From assembly GCA_947475475.1 (NCBI GenBank), contig CANJOG010000024.1, positions 1 to 12,747 of the forward strand: a stretch of DNA of 12,747 nt, in the 5' to 3' direction. Positions 1 to 6,949 of this stretch are shown in pieces (the stretch's first letter is position 1; every line of letters begins with the position of its first letter). Origin of the DNA: Acetobacteraceae bacterium. Its GTDB lineage: Bacteria; Pseudomonadota; Alphaproteobacteria; Acetobacterales; Acetobacteraceae. Made by a program: the position numbers and the translations under genes. Below the pieces are notes generated by a model. It was not told the origin of the DNA, ran no database searches, and was given only the letters and a program-made list of their open reading frames with translations.

Positions 1-444
1 CCCACCCATGTGGTCTTCCAGGCCGGCGTCGGTGGTGGCGCGGCTGCGGTCTCCACTCATCTGCGGACAAGACTGAAACCCGCGCCGATGCTGATCGTCG
101 TGGAGCCCGAACGCGCCGCCTGCCTGCTGGCCAGCGCGGAACTCGGCGAGCTGACGACCTTGCCGGCCCATGCCGAGGGCGCCAGCCGGATGGTGCGGCT
201 GGACTGCCAGGCGCCGAGCCTGCTGGCCTGGCAGGAACTGGAACGCGGCGCCGGCGCCTTCATGGCGATTCCGGATTTGGCGGCGGAAGCCATGGCGGCG
301 AGGCTGGCCGGGCTCGGCTGCCCGACCACGCCATCCGGCGGCGCCGGGCTGGCCGGGCTGTTCGCCGCCGCGGCGGATGCGGCGGCGCGGGCCGAACTGG
401 GCCTCGGGCCGGAGAGCCGGGTGCTCGCTTTCGTGACCGAGTGA
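1..444 (+). CDS. dpaL: Diaminopropionate ammonia-lyase-like PLP enzyme, C-terminal part (5' truncated)
   Basis: The reading frame is open from the window edge to a TGA at 442-444, giving 147 residues of a protein that starts outside the window. It looks like the C-terminal third of a fold-type II PLP enzyme. Near the visible start is QAGVGG, the glycine loop that holds the PLP phosphate. It is followed by VVEPERAACL, then DCQAPSLLAWQEL (family form CGEPS-LAW), and near the end PSGGAGLAGL, matching the SGESGAVGL region of E. coli YgeX. This order fits diaminopropionate ammonia-lyase, which converts 2,3-diaminopropionate to pyruvate and ammonia in the cytoplasm. A threonine/serine dehydratase-like relative is the alternative. 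The catalytic Lys lies upstream and cannot be seen. The protein stops at FVTE, earlier than the E. coli enzyme, which has roughly 25 more residues. Its stop abuts the stop of the opposing gene with no spacer. Confidence 0.75.
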   Translation, partial: PTHVVFQAGVGGGAAAVSTHLRTRLKPAPMLIVVEPERAACLLASAELGELTTLPAHAEGASRMVRLDCQAPSLLAWQELERGAGAFMAIPDLAAEAMAARLAGLGCPTTPSGGAGLAGLFAAAADAAARAELGLGPESRVLAFVTE

Positions 445-1341
445 TCAGATTTTGTAGAGCGGCTCCGGGACGCCGCGCACACCCGGCTTGACGCGCAATA
501 TGGCGCCGGCCAGCGGTTCGGCGCGGCGTTCCTCTTCGGTCAGGCGGCGGTAGCCGGAGGTGATGTAGAACTCGTCGAGATTGTCCCCGCCAAAGGTCAC
601 CATGGTCGGGTAGGTGACCGGCAGCATGATCTCGCGGTCAAATGTGCCATCCGGGCGGATGCGGACCAGGCGGTTCGCGCAGACATTCGCACTCCAGTAG
701 CAGCCCTCTGCGTCGATCGTGGCGCCATCGGCCCAGCCCTGGGCGAGGGTGGCGTGAACGCGGCGGGGGCCGATCGCGCCGGTCTCCGGGTTCAGGTCAT
801 AGGCATAGACCAGCGCCGGGACGGTCTCCGAGGTGTAGAGGGTGCGCCCATCCGGGCTGATGGCCGTGCCGTTATGCGAGCTGATCGGGCCGACATCGTG
901 CTGCACGAGCTTGCCGCGCGTCAGCGACCACAGCTTGCCCAATCCCTCGCCCGGCGCCGGCTTGTTGGCCGGCGAGCGTGTGCCGACCCAGAAGCGGCCC
1001 TGGCGGTCGCAGCGGCCATCGTTGAATTCGCAGATGTTGTCGTCGAACGGTGCGGGGCTGACCTGTTCCTCCGCGCCGGTGGCGAGGTTGAGCAGGAAAA
1101 TGCCGGAGCGGCGGGCCACCAGCATGCGCCCGTCATCGGCGAGCGTGATGGCGCCGACCGGTTCGGGCTGGGCGATGCTGCGCGTGGCGCCGGTGGCCGG
1201 ATCGAGGCGATGGATGGCGGGCGGCTCCTCGGCCAGGCCGATGGTGATCCAGTAGAGCGCGCGCTCTGTGGGCGACCAGACGGGGGATTCGGCGAGCCGG
1301 GCTTTCGCGTCCAGCACGCAGTCGATGATGGGGTCGGCCAT
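445..1341 (-). CDS. SMP-30/gluconolactonase/LRE family hydrolase
   Basis: A 298-residue protein of the six-bladed beta-propeller SMP-30 family, whose members hydrolyse sugar lactones or related esters with one divalent metal. The metal ligands expected from human SMP30/regucalcin are present: Glu18 in AESPVW, Asn157 in SHNG and Asp205 in WADGATID. The conserved block FNDGRCDRQGRFWVGT lies at about 106-121. The residue two before the conserved Asn is Glu105, where many family members have Arg that contacts the sugar acid, so the substrate may not be a typical aldonolactone. The frame stays open for more than 1 kb upstream of the ATG. The start at 1341 is chosen because the family N-terminus begins there and GGAGGAAG lies 10 nt before it. 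It is divergent from the quinone oxidoreductase gene and convergent with the PLP enzyme gene. Lactone hydrolase is the likely activity; the exact substrate is unknown. Confidence 0.88.
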   Translation of the reverse strand: MADPIIDCVLDAKARLAESPVWSPTERALYWITIGLAEEPPAIHRLDPATGATRSIAQPEPVGAITLADDGRMLVARRSGIFLLNLATGAEEQVSPAPFDDNICEFNDGRCDRQGRFWVGTRSPANKPAPGEGLGKLWSLTRGKLVQHDVGPISSHNGTAISPDGRTLYTSETVPALVYAYDLNPETGAIGPRRVHATLAQGWADGATIDAEGCYWSANVCANRLVRIRPDGTFDREIMLPVTYPTMVTFGGDNLDEFYITSGYRRLTEEERRAEPLAGAILRVKPGVRGVPEPLYKI

Positions 1342-1351
1342 GATGGTTCTG

Positions 1352-1359
1352 CTTCCTCC
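1352..1359 (-). promoter_or_regulatory. Ribosome binding site of the SMP-30-family gene
   Basis: On the minus strand this reads GGAGGAAG, ten bases before the ATG at 1341. It fixes the start of a frame that is otherwise open far upstream through the neighbouring gene. Confidence 0.75.
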
Positions 1360-1430
1360 GGTTTTCGGCCAGCTTGACCTGATCCGGCGCGCGGGGGAAG
1401 GGTGCGGCGCAAGTTGAGCACCAAGCCCCC

Positions 1431-1437
1431 GAGGGAG
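1431..1437 (+). promoter_or_regulatory. Ribosome binding site of the quinone oxidoreductase gene
   Basis: GAGGGAG sits six bases before the ATG at 1444. This favours that start over the upstream in-frame candidate at 1402 and the internal ATG at 1462. Confidence 0.65.
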
Positions 1438-1443
1438 CAGCAG

Positions 1444-2448
1444 ATGAGCGTTCCGGCGACCATGCGATTCATCGATGTCCGCAAATACGGCAAGCCGGAG
1501 GTGATGTTCGTCAACACCTGCCCGGTGCCGGCGCCAAAAGCCGATGAGGTGCTGATCCGGGTGATGGCCGCCGGCGTGAACCGGCCGGACTGTTTCCAGC
1601 GTGAGGGCAATTACCCGCCGCCGCCGGGCGCCTCGACCATCATGGGCCTGGAATGTGCCGGCGAGGTTGTCGCCATCGGCGCCGACGTGACACGCTTCAA
1701 GATCGGCGACCGCGTCTGCGGGCTGGCCAATGGCGGCGCCTATGCGGAATATTGCGCCATTCCGCAGACCCAGACTCTGCGCTGGCCCACGGGGATGGAC
1801 GCAGTGACGGCGGCGGCGATCTGTGAGACGTTTTTCACTGTCTACGTCAACACCTTCACGCATGGGAGACTGAAGCCGGGCGAGACTTTCCTGGTGCATG
1901 GCGGCACCAGCGGCATCGGCTCGGCCGCCATCATGCTGGGCCGCGAATTTGGTGCGACAGTGTATGCGACCGCCGGTGCGCCGGACAAGCTGGAGGCCTG
2001 CCTCAAGCTCGGCGCCACGGCGGCGTTCAGCTACAAGACGCAGGATTGGTCGAAGGAAGTGCTCGCCGCGACCGGCAAGCGCGGCGTCGATGTGGTGCTC
2101 GATCTCGGTGGCGGGCCGTATTTGCAGAAGAATTTGCAGTGCCTGGCGATGGACGGGCGCATTGTCTGCATCGCGTTTCTTGCTGGTGTGGTCGTGGATG
2201 GTGTCAATCTCGGCCTGCTGGCGGTCAAGCGCGCGGTGGTGACGGGCTCGACCATGCGGCCGCGCACCACGGCGCAGAAGGGTGAGATCGCGCAGGATCT
2301 GGAAGCGCGCGTCTGGCCGGTGCTGGATCAGGGCCGCTGCTGGCCGGTGATCAACAAGGTGTTCGCCTTCGAGGATATCGCGCAGGCGCATACGCTGATG
2401 GAAACCAACACCCATATCGGCAAAATCGTCGTCAAAATCGCGGACTGA
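1444..2448 (+). CDS. NAD(P)H quinone oxidoreductase, PIG3 (TP53I3) family
   Basis: A 334-residue zinc-free medium-chain dehydrogenase/reductase of the PIG3 quinone oxidoreductase family. These cytosolic enzymes reduce quinones or other enone acceptors with NADPH. Landmarks in order: VNRPDCFQREGNYPPPPGAS at 45-64, the family signature; GLECAGEVVAIG at 68-79; the nucleotide-binding glycine loop HGGTSGIGS at 152-160 at the start of the Rossmann half; GRGVD-like KRGVDVVLD at 212-220; GSTMRPR at 268-274; and IGKIVVKI at the C-terminus. The zinc ligands of alcohol dehydrogenases are absent, as expected. The length is normal for the family. It is the first gene of a + strand set, and its stop lies five bases before the ATG of the hydrolase gene, so the two are almost certainly co-transcribed. 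I see no clear -35/-10 pair in the 102-bp divergent gap upstream. The family is firm; the physiological acceptor is not known. Confidence 0.92.
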   Translation: MSVPATMRFIDVRKYGKPEVMFVNTCPVPAPKADEVLIRVMAAGVNRPDCFQREGNYPPPPGASTIMGLECAGEVVAIGADVTRFKIGDRVCGLANGGAYAEYCAIPQTQTLRWPTGMDAVTAAAICETFFTVYVNTFTHGRLKPGETFLVHGGTSGIGSAAIMLGREFGATVYATAGAPDKLEACLKLGATAAFSYKTQDWSKEVLAATGKRGVDVVLDLGGGPYLQKNLQCLAMDGRIVCIAFLAGVVVDGVNLGLLAVKRAVVTGSTMRPRTTAQKGEIAQDLEARVWPVLDQGRCWPVINKVFAFEDIAQAHTLMETNTHIGKIVVKIAD

Positions 2449-2453
2449 TCGAG

Positions 2454-3230
2454 ATGTTGCTGCATGCGGTGGAGGCGGGGGCGGGAATTACTGGAACGCC
2501 GGTTGCTCTGCTGCATGGGCTGTTCGGCTCGGCGATGTCGATGAACCGGGTGCAGCGCGTGCTGGCGCAATCCCGCCGCGTGCTTGCTTTCGACATGCGC
2601 AATCATGGCGCCAGCCCGCATGAAGCGGGCATGGACTATCACGCCATGGCCGGGGATGTTGCCGAAAGCCTGGCAGCGCGCGATGCCTCGCCGGCGGTGG
2701 TGATCGGCCATTCGATGGGCGGCAAGGCGGCGATGATGACGGCGCTGATGCACCCGGACAGTGTCGCACGGCTGCTGGTCTCTGATATCGCGCCGGTGCC
2801 TTATCCATCGCATGGCGCCTATCGTGACTATGCGGCGGCGATGCAGAAGATTGTGTTGCGTGCAGGGATGTCGCGGGCTGATGCGGATGCGGCCCTTGCC
2901 GAGGTGTGTCTGGATGCGACGCTGCGGGCGTTTCTGCTGACCAATCTCCGGTTTGGCACGGAACCGCATTGGCGCATCGGGCTGGACGAGATTGCCGGCG
3001 GGATGGACCAGATTCTCGATTGGCAGGTGCCGCCCGGCGCGCGCTATGACGGGCCGGTGCTGTTCGTGGCTGGTGAGCTCTCGCATTACATCCAGCCCGA
3101 GCACCGCGCGCCGATCCGGGCGCTGTTTCCGGCGGCGCGTTTCGTGACCATCAAGGGCGCCGGGCATTGGGTGCATGCGGATGCACCGGATGCCTTTGCC
3201 GATGTGGCGCGCGGCTTCGCCGCTGGCTGA
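2454..3230 (+). CDS. Alpha/beta-fold hydrolase, YbfF-like esterase
   Basis: A 258-residue alpha/beta hydrolase. The oxyanion-hole motif LLHGLFGS is at 19-26, the nucleophile elbow GHSMGG at 85-90 places the serine at Ser87, and GAGHWVHADAP at 235-245 gives the catalytic His238. The acid is probably Asp111 in VSDIAPVPY, after strand 6, as in E. coli YbfF, rather than the late-strand Asp of many hydrolases. At that later position the protein reads GELSHYI, with Ser210 where the fourth residue of the YbfF Ser-Asp-His-Ser arrangement is expected. This predicts a cytoplasmic esterase or thioesterase of the YbfF group acting on acyl esters or acyl-CoA. The ATG follows the quinone oxidoreductase stop after five bases with only a weak GATCGAG ahead, so translation is probably coupled. 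An 82-bp gap follows before the CoA-transferase. The substrate is unassigned. Confidence 0.9.
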   Translation: MLLHAVEAGAGITGTPVALLHGLFGSAMSMNRVQRVLAQSRRVLAFDMRNHGASPHEAGMDYHAMAGDVAESLAARDASPAVVIGHSMGGKAAMMTALMHPDSVARLLVSDIAPVPYPSHGAYRDYAAAMQKIVLRAGMSRADADAALAEVCLDATLRAFLLTNLRFGTEPHWRIGLDEIAGGMDQILDWQVPPGARYDGPVLFVAGELSHYIQPEHRAPIRALFPAARFVTIKGAGHWVHADAPDAFADVARGFAAG

Positions 3231-3300
3231 AGGTAGCTTTGCCGCTGGGTGAGCCTTGCGGCGGGTGGCTTGCCGGTCATAGAGTTTGCCAGAAAAAGCC

Positions 3301-3306
3301 GGAGGA
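3301..3306 (+). promoter_or_regulatory. Ribosome binding site of the CoA-transferase gene
   Basis: GGAGGA lies six bases before the ATG at 3313. It supports this start over the upstream in-frame ATG-like start at 3286, which would place the Shine-Dalgarno sequence inside the gene. Confidence 0.75.
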
Positions 3307-3312
3307 AACGCA

Positions 3313-5595
3313 ATGGCGGCGACACACCAGCAATCAGGGCCGCTGGCAGGGCTGCGGGTGCTCGATTTCGGCCATTACTATGCCGGTCCGCTGGCCGCGA
3401 CCTTGCTCGCCGACCAGGGCGCGGAGGTCATCCGGATTGCGCGGCCGCATGATGATGGCGTGGCGTCGGGCTTGTCCGGCGTGGTCAATGCCTTCCTGCT
3501 GCGCGGCCGCCCCGCCATCGAACTCGATCTGAAATCCGATGCGGGACGCGCGCGGGCGCTGGCGTTGATCGACGAAGCTGATGTGCTCATCGAGAATTTT
3601 CGCCCTGGTGTGATGGTGCGGCTCGGTCTTGGTGACGATGTGTGCCGCGCGCGCAATCCTGGCCTGGTCTATTGCTCACTGCCTGGCTTCGGTGCCGCTG
3701 ATGCGCGTGCGTCGATGGCAGGGTGGGAGGGCGTGGTCATGGCGGCCTCCTGCGCCTATTGGCGGCCCTCGGTGTCACGTGATTCCAGCTCGATGTTTTT
3801 CGATGTCGCGGCCAATGGCGTGCCGAAATACACGCCGCTGCCGCTCGCCTCGGCCTTTGCCGGCGGGTTGGGCGCGGCTTCGATCATGGCCGCCCTGGTT
3901 GCCCGCCAGCGCGACGGGCTCGGCCAGCGCGTCGAGGTGCCGCTCTTCGATGCGATGCTGGAAGCCAACGGCGTGGTGGCGACCACAATCGAAAAACCCG
4001 AGGCAGCATCGCCGATCCTGGCTTTCGGCACGGGCCTCTATACCTGCGCCGATGGCCGCAATATTGCGATGATCGATGTGCAGTTCAGGCATTTTGAGGC
4101 GCTGGTCGATGCCGCCGGTCTGCGCGGCTGGGCGGCGGATGGGCTGCTCGATTACGATCGGCTGATGGGCGAGCCGGAGATTGCGGCCGAGTTGCGTCGT
4201 CGCCTGGTGGTGCTGTTCGCGACCAGGCCGGCATTCGAATGGGAACGCCTCCTGCGCCCGGCCGGCGTGCCAATGGGCGTGGTGCGCACGACCGGGGAGT
4301 TCCTTGCAGAGCCGGCCATGATTGAGGCTGGTGTGGTCGGCACGATCGAGGACCGAAGTTTTGGCCGCGTGCGTGGGCCAGGCGCCGCGGTGCGGCTATC
4401 GCACACGCCGCCGGTGGTGCGGGCACGCTGGACTGCGGCGATCTCAGGCTGGGCGCCGTGCGCGCGCAATGCGATTCCGGCGGGCAAGCCGGACAACCGT
4501 CCTCCTCTCGCCGGCATGGTGGTGCTGGACCTGACGCGTGCGCTCGCAGCGCCGACCTGCGCGCGGATGCTGGGCGAACTTGGGGCTTCCGTCACCAAGG
4601 TCGAGGTTGATCCGGCGACGATCAAGGCGAGCCTGCGCGAGCCCGCACTGCATCTCTACACCAATCGCGGCAAGCGCGGCGCCATCCTCGACCTGAAAAC
4701 AGAAGCTGGCCGCGCGCATCTCCGCAAACTGGCAGCGCGGGCGGATCTCATTGTGACCAATACGCTCTCGGCCCGGCATGGCGAGCTTGGCCTGGGCGAG
4801 GATGGGCTGCGCGCGGATAATCCCGGCCTGCTCTTCACCTATCTGAATAGCTATACGACGAGTGGCCCCTGGGCGCAGCATCGTGGCTATGCCGAGTTGC
4901 TCAATGCCGTCTCGGGCATCGCGGCGCGGACCAGCTTCTGGGATGTGCTGCCATCCGGCGCTCCTCCGGGCAATGATCCGCCCTGGCCCTATACGGATTC
5001 CATGGCCGGAATCCTGGCGACTTTCGCGACGCTGATGGCGGTGTATCTGCGAACCCGCGATGGCATTGCCCAGCGCGCGGAGGCAACGCTTGCCGGGGCG
5101 GCGATGCTGGAGCAGATGAATTTTGCTGTGCGCGCCGAGGAAAATCTCGCCGATCCGGAAGTCCCGCTCGATACGACAGGCCAGTCCACCCTGCAGCGCC
5201 TGTATCGCGCCACCGACGGCTATGTTTTCCTCGGAAGTGTGGTCGAGGATGTGCCAGGATTGCTGGGAAGGCTCGGCATCGCTGGCTTCGTGCCGGGTGA
5301 GGTGGCGCTGATCGGGGCGATCGAGGCCGGGCTCGCCACGCGTGATGTCGGTTGGTGTGAGACACACCTGAATTTCGGCAAGACCGCCGTGCATCGCGTG
5401 CAGCCGCTGACCGGGTTTTTCGACAAAGGCGGGCCAGTCGATCGGCTCGGCCTGCTGGTGACGCATTATTCCGAAGAGAATGGCGTTGTCGTGACGCAGC
5501 AACCGGTGATGCATCTGCGTCGTACGCCGATTGTCTCTGGCCGCGTACCGCGTCCCTTCGGCGCGGAGACGGCGGAGGTACTTGGCGAAGACTGA
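3313..5595 (+). CDS. Double-domain class III (CaiB/BaiF) CoA-transferase with one intact active site
   Basis: A 760-residue protein made of two consecutive family III CoA-transferase domains, about 10-370 and 398-750; ordinary members have one domain of roughly 400 residues. Each half starts with the family opening, LAGLRVLDFGHYYAGP at 11-26 and LAGMVVLDLTRALAAP at 399-414. Each then has the Rossmann segment ending in EVIRI or TKVEV and a LDLK motif (71-74 and 459-462). Class III enzymes form a mixed anhydride on an Asp in a D-x-x-x-G context. In the C-terminal half this is Asp562 (YTDSMAG). In the N-terminal half the aligned residue is Ser180 (PLASAFAG), so that half should be unable to form the intermediate. 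Class III enzymes work as interlocked dimers, so the fusion is probably an internal pseudo-dimer with one working site, similar in plan to DddD. It would activate a carboxylic acid using an acyl-CoA donor; the substrate is unknown. Neighbours: the hydrolase gene upstream and a solute-binding protein 54 bp downstream. Confidence 0.92.
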   Translation: MAATHQQSGPLAGLRVLDFGHYYAGPLAATLLADQGAEVIRIARPHDDGVASGLSGVVNAFLLRGRPAIELDLKSDAGRARALALIDEADVLIENFRPGVMVRLGLGDDVCRARNPGLVYCSLPGFGAADARASMAGWEGVVMAASCAYWRPSVSRDSSSMFFDVAANGVPKYTPLPLASAFAGGLGAASIMAALVARQRDGLGQRVEVPLFDAMLEANGVVATTIEKPEAASPILAFGTGLYTCADGRNIAMIDVQFRHFEALVDAAGLRGWAADGLLDYDRLMGEPEIAAELRRRLVVLFATRPAFEWERLLRPAGVPMGVVRTTGEFLAEPAMIEAGVVGTIEDRSFGRVRGPGAAVRLSHTPPVVRARWTAAISGWAPCARNAIPAGKPDNRPPLAGMVVLDLTRALAAPTCARMLGELGASVTKVEVDPATIKASLREPALHLYTNRGKRGAILDLKTEAGRAHLRKLAARADLIVTNTLSARHGELGLGEDGLRADNPGLLFTYLNSYTTSGPWAQHRGYAELLNAVSGIAARTSFWDVLPSGAPPGNDPPWPYTDSMAGILATFATLMAVYLRTRDGIAQRAEATLAGAAMLEQMNFAVRAEENLADPEVPLDTTGQSTLQRLYRATDGYVFLGSVVEDVPGLLGRLGIAGFVPGEVALIGAIEAGLATRDVGWCETHLNFGKTAVHRVQPLTGFFDKGGPVDRLGLLVTHYSEENGVVVTQQPVMHLRRTPIVSGRVPRPFGAETAEVLGED

Positions 5596-5608
5596 CACCT
5601 ATCCAAAG

Positions 5609-5628
5609 CCAACGGCAAAAAGCCGTGG
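5609..5628 (+). promoter_or_regulatory. Small intercistronic hairpin between the CoA-transferase and binding-protein genes
   Basis: Arms ACGGC (5612-5616) and GCCGT (5622-5626) enclose a five-A loop. A CC/GG extension follows across a single bulged A. There is no T tract after it, so it is not a convincing terminator. A stem just upstream of a periplasmic binding-protein gene could stabilise the 3' mRNA segment for higher expression. That role is inferred and the stem is short. Confidence 0.3.
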
Positions 5629-5634
5629 CGTAAC

Positions 5635-5642
5635 AAAGGAGG
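5635..5642 (+). promoter_or_regulatory. Strong ribosome binding site of the solute-binding protein gene
   Basis: AAAGGAGG lies seven bases before the ATG at 5650. It is the best Shine-Dalgarno match in the + strand set, consistent with the high expression usual for binding proteins. Confidence 0.8.
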
Positions 5643-5649
5643 AACTTAG

Positions 5650-6912
5650 ATGACGAACTCAACAATTTCCCGGTTTTCGCGCCGTGGCTTCATGGGCAGC
5701 ATGTTGGCGGCGGGAAGCGCGCCGCTGACCCTGCGGCAGGCACGCGCGCAAGCGGCGCAGCCGGTGCGCGTCGCGCTGGCGACGCCGCTGTCCGGGCCGA
5801 TCGCCATTATCGGCAATGATGTGAAGCTTGGCGCCGAACTGGCGGTGGAGTGGATCAACAGCAATGGCGGCGCCGGCGGGCGGCGGATCGAATTGCTGGT
5901 CCGCGATTCCAAGAACAATGCGAATGATGCCGTCTCGGTGGTGCGCGAATTGGTCGCCGACGGGGTGAAGCTGATCACGGCGGGGCTGTCCGGCTTCGAG
6001 GCGTTGGCGCAGATGCCGGTGATCGATGAGGCGGGCGGGCTCTATATCGTCAATGGCACCCAGGCCATGGCGGTGACGCATGAGGCCTTCAAGCGCTCGA
6101 TGTTCCGCGCTACCGATAATGACATCGAGGGCACGCGCGCCCTGGTGCAACTGGCGATGGATCGCTATGGCGATGTCACGGACTGGGCGGTGTTCACCGT
6201 CGATACCCAGGCCAATCTCGCCTCCGCCCTGCTGTTCCAGCGCCTGCTGACGGAGGAATCCAAGGCGCGCGGCAAGACGGTGAATTTCATCGAGCCATTG
6301 CTGGTCAAGCCGGGATCGGGCGATGGCAAGGTGCAGCTGTCCAAGATCATGAGTTCGAACACGCAGGGCATCTACTCCCAGTTGGTCGGCTCGGACGGGA
6401 TCAGCATTTGGACTCAGGCGCGCTCGTTCAACTTACAAAGCAAGGTGCGTGCGATCGTTGACAAGGGCAGTGAGGTTGGTTTCGCCAAGGCGATGAAGCG
6501 TAACGTGCCGAATAATTTCTGGACGATGACGACCTGGAACCACCGGCTCTACGACAATGTGCAGAGCAAGGCGCTGTATGACGGCTATGTGGCGCGCACG
6601 GGCGACAAGGTGCCGCCTGGCTGGCTGTATAATGGCGCGTCACCGATGCACATCTTCGCCCAGGCCATCGCCGCGACCGGGACGATCGAGCCCGCCAAGC
6701 TGATCGATGCGCTGGAAGGCGGGTTGGCGATCAATTCGCCGAAAGGCGCACTGCGCTTCCGGCGTGAGGATCATCAGGTCCTCGCCGATGTCTGCGCCAT
6801 GAAATTCGATCCGGCGGATACCGAGCAGGGATTCGAAGTGGCTGATGTCGCGCGCATGGAGGGGGCGAAGCTGCTTGAGCCGGCAGCGCCCGGCGTGGCC
6901 TTCAAGGCCTGA
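5650..6912 (+). CDS. Branched-chain amino acid-type ABC transporter substrate-binding protein, Tat-exported
   Basis: A 420-residue periplasmic binding protein of the LivK-like type I fold (Peripla_BP_6 family). The N-terminus has a Tat-type signal: SRRGFM at 10-15, a hydrophobic stretch MLAAGSAPLTL, then ARA before QAAQP, giving a likely cleavage near residue 33. The mature protein opens with VRVALATPLSGPIAIIGNDV and continues with GAELAVEWINSNGG and the LLVRDSKNN segment, a typical start for this fold. The length is normal for the group. It should capture a small organic ligand in the periplasm and deliver it to a Liv-type permease, yet no permease or ATPase gene is next to it. The next gene downstream is on the opposite strand. 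Its place behind the CoA-transferase suggests it binds the acid that enzyme activates. Ligands of this family range from amino acids to aromatic acids, amides and urea, so specificity is not predicted. Confidence 0.93.
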   Translation: MTNSTISRFSRRGFMGSMLAAGSAPLTLRQARAQAAQPVRVALATPLSGPIAIIGNDVKLGAELAVEWINSNGGAGGRRIELLVRDSKNNANDAVSVVRELVADGVKLITAGLSGFEALAQMPVIDEAGGLYIVNGTQAMAVTHEAFKRSMFRATDNDIEGTRALVQLAMDRYGDVTDWAVFTVDTQANLASALLFQRLLTEESKARGKTVNFIEPLLVKPGSGDGKVQLSKIMSSNTQGIYSQLVGSDGISIWTQARSFNLQSKVRAIVDKGSEVGFAKAMKRNVPNNFWTMTTWNHRLYDNVQSKALYDGYVARTGDKVPPGWLYNGASPMHIFAQAIAATGTIEPAKLIDALEGGLAINSPKGALRFRREDHQVLADVCAMKFDPADTEQGFEVADVARMEGAKLLEPAAPGVAFKA

Positions 6913-6949
6913 GAAAGGCGAGGGGCAGGCGCGGCTGGTCCGGTGTGGA

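Noticed and set aside
1342..1443. Promoters in the divergent gap, for example TTGACC at 1374-1379
   Set aside because: No acceptable -10 hexamer lies at a normal distance on the plus strand, and nothing better is seen on the minus strand.
1342..2415. Minus-strand open frame continuing the SMP-30-family gene upstream to give a 656-residue protein
   Set aside because: The extension is antisense to the well-supported quinone oxidoreductase gene, has Arg/His-rich low-complexity composition, and lies beyond a clear ATG with ribosome binding site. It reflects few stop codons in GC-rich DNA.
3256..3283. Promoter-like TTGCGG and CATAGA, 16 bases apart, before the CoA-transferase gene
   Set aside because: Each hexamer matches the consensus at only about three positions, which is not distinguishable from chance here, although an internal promoter remains possible.
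4444..5598. 384-codon minus-strand frame opposite the CoA-transferase gene
   Set aside because: It has no recognisable domain and is rich in Arg, His and Gln, as expected for the complement of a high-GC gene. The plus strand encodes a complete conserved domain here.
6897..6909. GGCC-TTCAA-GGCC repeat at the end of the binding-protein gene as a terminator
   Set aside because: The stem is only four base pairs with no T tract and overlaps the last codons, so it is too weak to call.
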